64,000 nucleotides of DNA from assembly GCA_026745465.1 (NCBI GenBank), contig JACYXH010000233.1:62001-126000 (forward strand). Reading direction: 5' to 3'. Below the pieces are notes generated by a model. The model saw only the letters and a list, made by a program, of their open reading frames with translations, was not told the origin of the DNA and ran no database searches. Both the position numbers and the translations under genes were made by a program. The stretch is from Lota lota. Taxonomy: Eukaryota > Chordata > Actinopteri > Gadiformes > Lotidae. Positions 63,967-64,000 of this stretch are shown one piece after another (positions within the stretch are counted from its first letter, which is position 1; each line of letters opens with the position of its first letter).

Positions 63967-64000
63967 TGCGGGCACAAGCGTGACAGCAGTTGTTAAGTAT
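62833..64000 (+). other. SLC35F3 intron after the short-form exon (continues past the window)
   Basis: No coding exon recognised. Ends in a (GT)n array at 63884-63963. Confidence 0.7.
63884..63963. repeat. (GT)n microsatellite, about 40 units
   Basis: Pure GT array close to the end of the window. Confidence 0.98.

Overview
This is vertebrate nuclear DNA, almost certainly from a ray-finned fish. The evidence is intron-rich vertebrate genes with close orthologues in human, several repeat families typical of teleosts, and a very high load of long, nearly pure dinucleotide arrays and homopolymers. More than fifteen (CA/GT)n arrays, many above 100 bp, would suit a cod-like (gadiform) genome. That last step is inference.

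Three protein-coding loci account for the gene content. (1) MAP3K4 (MEKK4/MTK1) lies on the minus strand with its coding region at 2289-27394. I could assemble all 27 coding exons. Every junction phase matches and the sum is 4776 nt, or 1591 residues plus stop, close to the roughly 1608 residues of human MAP3K4. The first (10 codons) and last (6 codons plus stop) coding exons are too short to show up as open frames. (2) KCNK1 (TWIK-1, a two-pore-domain potassium channel) lies on the plus strand as three exons at 28738-33663 and encodes 335 residues. (3) The 5' part of SLC35F3 (a member of the solute carrier 35F family, linked to thiamine transport) lies on the plus strand. It has two alternative first-exon systems, 42303-43594 and 62757-62832, both ending in phase 1. 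The shared downstream exons lie beyond the window.

MAP3K4 and KCNK1 are head to head with about 1.34 kb between start codons, so they may share a divergent promoter region. KCNK1 and SLC35F3 are neighbours in the same order in human (1q42.2), while human MAP3K4 is on 6q26, so the MAP3K4 junction is a fish-side arrangement. The products work in unrelated processes (stress MAPK signalling, membrane potassium leak, solute transport) and nothing suggests a joint pathway.

The rest is introns and intergenic DNA packed with repeats. These include a 17-bp minisatellite of about 93 copies in MAP3K4 intron 19, a 26-bp minisatellite in intron 17, and a 1.19-kb fold-back transposon with a self-complementary internal array in intron 25. 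There is also a decayed hAT element with a BED-finger remnant, several short MITE-like elements, and three strong hairpin-forming inverted repeats. A recurring theme is that simple repeats directly form the polypyrimidine tracts or splice donors of MAP3K4 exons. I saw no bacterial-type operon, CRISPR array or rRNA gene, and recognised no tRNA.
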